Source of the DNA: Metallyticus violacea
Lineage: Eukaryota > Arthropoda > Insecta > Mantodea > Metallyticidae
Direction of reading: 5' to 3'
Assembly: GCA_030762175.1 (NCBI GenBank)
Contig: CM060834.1
Coordinates: forward strand, 62,353,501-62,417,500
DNA: 64,000 bases
Part shown: positions 59,769 to 64,000 of the stretch, piece by piece
Numbering within the stretch: the first letter of the stretch is position 1
Layout: every line of letters starts with the position of its first letter
Notes under the pieces: generated by a model
The model's input: the letters and a program-made list of their open reading frames with translations, nothing else
Told to the model about the DNA's origin: nothing
Database searches by the model: none
Position numbers and translations under genes: made by a program

Positions 59769-60033
59769 ATTAATAAATAATCTGTGGACTGCAAACACAT
59801 CTAGAACTAGTGGACTTCGTTGGAGACCAGTCTTTATGGCTATAGTCTTTATTCCTTCTTTGCAGTATCAAGTTATTTCACCTATATGTTCCAAGAATTT
59901 GTCAACACATTTTTAGAACATGGATTTCTTATAGCACATAGATGACAAGAAAATTGTTAAGGTATGTTTCGATAATAGTGTATTGATATGTTCCTCATAA
60001 GTTTCGAACATCGGCGAAGAAAACCGAAATCCT

Positions 60034-62008
60034 CACAAGGAACATGTCAATGCACTCATATCGAAACATCCTTCACCAATTTTCCTGTCATCTATGTGTT
60101 ATAAGAAGACCATGTTCCACAAATGAGTTGCTGATTTTAACTGCAAAGTACACTGCATTATTTGACAAATTGTTGCAACATAACATGGTGCTGTAGAGAA
60201 GGAACTGGCTATCCTGAGGGGCATCAGTCTTTCGTTCGCATGTGAATAGCAGGTTTATCTGCTGTTAATCCTGGATTGTTATTAGCCGAAGCTAAACTAT
60301 TATCGATGCGGTAAGACAAAGAAACTCTATCGTTAAACAATCGATCTCAAAAACTCTGAGGAAATCGTGGTGATAATAAGCTCCATTCAACATCACTCCA
60401 TGTGGAGTTTGTCTGTTATGAAATTCTAGACTATCATTGGCTCAAGCTAAAATATTAGTGCGGCAAGATACGAAACTTCTATCTCTTAATTATCAACGGC
60501 TCTGGAAAAAATGTGGCGGCGTAATTGTTACGTACTCAAAGTAAGCCAATTGGTACACGATGAACGCGGCAATTATAAGAGGATAGCACAGGCTTTGTAT
60601 ATGGGCTCTATCTGCCACGAATATACGTGATATTAACCTAGATTCCGTTTCCTTGTGTTTCTTTAAAGAATTATACATTATCCCTTTTCTCTATTTTTAA
60701 CACTGTGATAAATTATTTACTCACTTAGTAGAATGAAGAAGAGCAAACAAAAACACAACGGACGGATTTGAAGCCTGGAAATTAAAAAAAAAAAAAAAAA
60801 AGGGGGGGGGAAACTATTTTTATAGAAGAATATATTTTAGGAAATCCTCTTCTTGGGTCTGTCGTTTCAAAAAGATCCATAAAGCTAAAAACATAAAGAT
60901 AACAACATTCTTTTAAGGGCATTCGTAAGAGGAATAAGAAAAAGACAAAGTGGCAGAAAACAGTTAGAGCGACTGTCAAATTATTCCCCTTTCTGTATTT
61001 ATAATACTGATGAGAATGGTTTCGAGCGCGAAATGAAAGCAAAAGGGACTTTTGTTTAATTGGAGAGAAACAAGTTCACATTGTTGCACAATCTATTAGT
61101 GTGCTGACCCATTCATACACAATTATGCCCCTTATTAGTATGGATAGATCTATTTTCCCTAAATCATTTGTTGTACTGCAAGAGAATACATGCAATTTCG
61201 AGGCAGATGTTTAAGGTGGAAAATTTAATTGTGAAAGCAACGAAATCGGAAAAAAGAGTTGAGTCATATTTTCCCTGCTCCGAAAGCAATCCTGCTCTAC
61301 TTTTTGATCTATGGATGAGTTAAAGTGAAACTACATGCCTTCCAGATATTCCTCCCGGAACTACCGGAAAACTTCAACCTTTGTATAAGTTTTTCTTCCG
61401 GAAGTGGAAATCTCTTCATCGCCGTCTAACTGAAATTTTAACAGCCAACGATAACGTTCATTTCGAGTTTTTTCAGCGGGACAATATTTTGAAACTGGAG
61501 TCATCAATTTATTCACTACCAATTTTCTTTCCCGCGATTCCGCGACATGATTAAATATTCATGGTTTGCAATGAAATATTCAATAGTGCGACCCCCCGAG
61601 TTCATTGTACCTGTTAAATTCTGTCTACAAACAAGTGTGGGAATCTATGAAGAAGAATGTGAAAATGCCGCGATTATTTGTTGTGTATGATGCCGAGAAA
61701 ACTTGTGTTTTAATCACTCCATCAAACCAGTCGCTTTTGGTTAGCTTTCGTCCCTATAAGACACAGGGACGGTCGGCCGTCTACGCGCATCCGGAACGCC
61801 GGGCTGCAGTTAAAAGGTGTCCTACTCCTCCACTGCATCTACACGACATTTTCCAGTTTCGATTTCGGGTGCTTGCAGTTGAAAAAAGCAGCTCATTTTT
61901 AGAACATGTTTTTTTTTTTTTTTTTTAAATATATATAACACTTGTATGACATAGGAAAATTGTTGAGGTGTGTTTCAATATGAGTGTATTGGCATGTTCC
62001 TCGTTAGA
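60034..62008. mobile_element. element E2 of the pair, opposite orientation to E1
   Basis: Left end AAGGAACATGTCAATGCACT, right end complement GCATGTTCCTCGTTAG. The right 1.3 kb mirrors E1 (e.g. AACGTTCATTTCGAG at 61456, CTACAAACAAGTGTGGGAAT at 61624). Contains a plus frame at 61605-61928 and minus frame at 60782-61042 (LFETTDPRRGFPKIY), the latter also recognisable in E1. A 100-base degenerate tandem pair lies at 60275-60520. Confidence 0.65.
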
Positions 62009-62009
62009 A

Positions 62010-62815
62010 CAGATCACTCTGTAACGACAAGTTAGCAACGCCCTCTAAATTAACTTTCTCTCTCCACAATAATATTCCCTCTTCACGCGTATCTTTCCCA
62101 CGTTATCCAATATAATATTTATTTGGATAAAAAATATATTTCATTAAATACATAAAATTAGATATAGCGTTTTTTATAAATAAAACCTGTATCAATATAT
62201 ACATAAAAAGTTATTTATTAGACGTTTTTTACCAACAGAAGGCTAAGTAGCTGATATGTTTTTTCTTCACGTATAGAAAAAAAGGTAATGTTTGAGACAA
62301 GAGCGCGTCTCAACCTTAGATGACACTAGAGGTTAAATGGGGATTTCCATTGCCCTGTAAGCTCCTATAAAAGTACGAAAATAATAAAGTGGAAATTTGA
62401 AAGAAAATGAAAATAGGTACAATCCATAGAATCTATTGTTTACCTAATAATTATAAATTAAATGTAGTTATTGTGGAGGTCAATGAAATATGCTCTTACT
62501 GGGATACACAATTCAAAGACCAAAAGTCATATTTACAGTATATAAGATAGGAAACTGTACTAACCCAAATTGCTATATTGCTTAATCAGATAAAACTAGT
62601 ATTATAAGATTATAGTTGAAGTTGCATTAAAGTTCATTGAGCAACAATGAAAAAATGGGAGAGGAAAAAAAAAAAAAGCAAAATTAATTTTATTTGCAAA
62701 ATCACAATAGCAATGTCTATATTTAGAGGTAGAATGGAGATACAAATTCTTAAGGAGCAAGGAATCGACAGTTCATAATAAATATGATTATGATAATTTT
62801 AAAAAATATCCGAAT
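62010..62815. other. intergenic, no recognised feature
   Basis: AT-rich. Nothing supported. Confidence 0.5.
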
Positions 62816-62819
62816 TTGC

Positions 62820-63375
62820 TCTGCAAATGAATGAAAAATCATCCAACTTATCAGAACAAATTCAATACGCTATTCAAAAACTTGGCATAAAGTTAGCCCC
62901 AAAGAGCAAATATAGTAAAAAAAATAATTTTCTAGGTCCCACAGTAAAAGACACTATACCAATAGAATGGAAATTAGGAATTTACGAACTTACATGTGCA
63001 TATTGTAATCGAAAATATATTGGAAAAACAAACAGAAATTTGGAGAAAGGAGCACTTTAAGAGTGTTCATTTTAAACAAATAGCAGTGGCAGCTCACTTT
63101 TGAACCGAAAATCGCAAAATTAAACCAGAGGCTACAAAGCTGAAAGAACTTCATAACCTAATGCAGCTATCTACTCGGGGAAATTTTTTCATTGTGAAAC
63201 AGGAAAATCCTAATAAATTTTATGTTCCACCCACGGATGAACTCAGCAAGTACCTATTTACATTATCTGAGGATGCCACAGAAAACATTGGGATCCAGCC
63301 ACCATATTGAGTTGTCAGTTAATAGTTGATGATGGAGTGATTGCCCCTGAAGCATGTTCTAATGTTGCATAAGTG
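62820..63375 (+). mobile_element. Penelope-like element 3' part: GIY-YIG endonuclease remnant and end motif
   Basis: Frame 62827-63060 has LGIYELTCAYCNRKYIGKTN: the GIY and YIG pair with the CxxC insert that marks Penelope-type nucleases (CAYC). After a shift, KSVHFKQIAVAAHF-like and LKELHNLMQLSTR segments follow. At 63326-63359 is TTGATGA-T-...-GAAGC-AT-GTTC, a decayed end motif. 5'-truncated. Confidence 0.75.
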
Positions 63376-63489
63376 GAGATAGTATGAACATATTTAATAA
63401 ATTCTAAAATATAGTGTATTAAATAAATGTTGGATCACAAAAAAAAAAAAAATAATGGTTGAACGAGTTATTTATATTAAGCTTGAGAT

Positions 63490-63789
63490 ACCGCCACGGG
63501 TGGCCGAGGTCGTTAAGGCACGGACTCGTGAGCGGGAGGTCTGCGGTTCGAATCCCGCCAGGACCGTCCTCCCTGACTGGGGTTTTTTCCAGGTTTTCCT
63601 CAGTCTTCATAACTGGCAAATGCCGGGGAGGTACCTAAACTTAGGCCTGGAACGCTTCCTTCCTTAAAAAAAAAAAAAAAAAAATATCCTTTCCCAATTT
63701 ATCATTTCATCTCATGTATCATCAGTGTCCACCGCCTGTGGTGCCTCAGTAGTAAAAACGGGCGTTAAACACTACTCAAAAAAAAAAAA
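63490..63789 (+). repeat. SINE-1, full-length and recent
   Basis: About 300 bp: tRNA-like head with A box TGGCCGAGGTCGTTAAGGC and B box GGTTCGAATCCC, body TTTTTTCCAGGTTTTCCTCA, A-run, CCTTTCCCAATTTATCATTT, tail GTGCCTCAGTAGTAAAAACG and GGCGTTAAACACTACTC, poly-A. Perfect target-site duplication AAGCTTGAGAT at 63479 and 63790. Confidence 0.97.
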
Positions 63790-63840
63790 AAGCTTGAGAT
63801 TTAAATGCAAATCTGACATTTAGTCTTTTGCTTATTTAAA

Positions 63841-63849
63841 AAAAAAATA
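63841..63849 (-). terminator. Pol III terminator T-run after tRNA-Leu
   Basis: On the minus strand the tRNA 3' end is followed by alternating ATT then a run of eight or more T, the usual RNA polymerase III stop signal. Confidence 0.6.
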
Positions 63850-63859
63850 ATAATAATAT

Positions 63860-63941
63860 TGGCAGCGGTGGGATTCGAACCCACGCCTCCGAGGAGACTG
63901 GTGCCTTAAACCAGCGCCTTAGACCGCTCGGCCACGCTACC
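63860..63941 (-). tRNA. tRNA-Leu (anticodon AAG)
   Basis: Eighty-two bases fold as a type II tRNA. The acceptor GGTAGCG pairs with CGCTGCC followed by discriminator A. The A box is TGGCCGAGCGGTCTAAGG. The anticodon stem CTGGT/ACCAG holds loop TTAAGGC (anticodon AAG). A long variable arm reads TCTCCTCGGAGG. The B box is GGTTCGAATCC. The sequence is nearly the animal consensus. A T-run on the minus strand about 10-20 bases past the 3' end fits RNA polymerase III termination. Reads CUU codons (and CUC if A34 becomes inosine). Confidence 0.95.
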
Positions 63942-64000
63942 GTTATAGCATGAAGGTGCATTTGACACGTAATAAAGGTACACAAAGTAACATTGTAACG

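Larger units (their letters stand above)
58032..60003. mobile_element. element E1 of a head-to-head pair, about 95 bp TIRs
   Basis: Left end CGAGGAACATATCAAT and right end ATTGATATGTTCCTC are inverted; similarity extends about 95 bases (ACAATTTTC, CATGTTCTAAAAATG). The first 1.4 kb is a diverged inverted copy of 60705-62008. A minus-strand frame at 58296-58562 (FPRFRDMIKYSWFAM, ISCAWCRKNLRFNHC) and another at 58581-58796 (FNLWIRFSSGSGNIFVV) are of unknown family. SINE-1 and SINE-2 pieces lie inside. Confidence 0.65.

Overview
The window looks like nuclear DNA of an animal, most likely an arthropod and probably an insect. It is AT-rich and carries spliced genes with long introns, many decayed transposons (mariner, LINE, Penelope-like), tRNA-derived SINEs with target-site duplications, and one intact eukaryotic tRNA gene. 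The species cannot be fixed from the sequence. Almost all open reading frames are short and belong to dead mobile elements.

One host protein gene is recognisable. It is SMG8, the regulatory subunit of the SMG1-SMG8-SMG9 kinase complex of nonsense-mediated mRNA decay, on the minus strand from about 52.2 kb down through 3.9 kb. I assign fourteen coding exons (44 to 245 bp) by similarity and by GT/AG sites. Their phases join into one frame of about 753 codons (2261 nt). The last visible exon ends in phase 2, and the C-terminal quarter must lie beyond the left edge. A probable 5' UTR intron lies at 52002-52181. Exons are under 5% of the gene span.

The introns act as a trap for mobile elements. 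0-3.5 kb: two copies of an RNase H-bearing LINE, one with a SINE nested in it, and a Penelope-type palindrome. 5.6-6.9, 19.5-20.9, 32.1-33.4 and 46.3-47.4 kb: mariner-type transposons. 10.3-11.6, 14.3-14.6, 28.1-28.4, 34.0-36.2, 44.0-44.4 and 49.3-50.2 kb: Penelope-like retroelement pieces. 13.1-14.1 kb: an internally triplicated SINE inside a degenerate ACTC minisatellite. 15.1-17.3 kb: a GC-richer jockey/I-like LINE inserted in a duplicated target.

Right of SMG8 (52.2-64 kb) are a 0.76 kb inverted-repeat element, a LINE with endonuclease, reverse transcriptase and a possible ORF1, a SINE-riddled 1.4 kb repeat, a pair of head-to-head elements at 58.0-62.0 kb with arms of about 1.3 kb, a GIY-YIG remnant of a Penelope-like element, a fresh full-length SINE, and a complete tRNA-Leu(AAG) gene on the minus strand.

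The most interesting recurring signal is a short RNA-like motif at the ends of the Penelope-like pieces: CTGANGA, one extra T, a short hairpin, GAAAC, 2-4 nt, then GTC. It has the order and spacing of a minimal type I hammerhead ribozyme with a two-base-pair stem III. It appears in at least seven places in various states of decay, usually inside long foldback structures.
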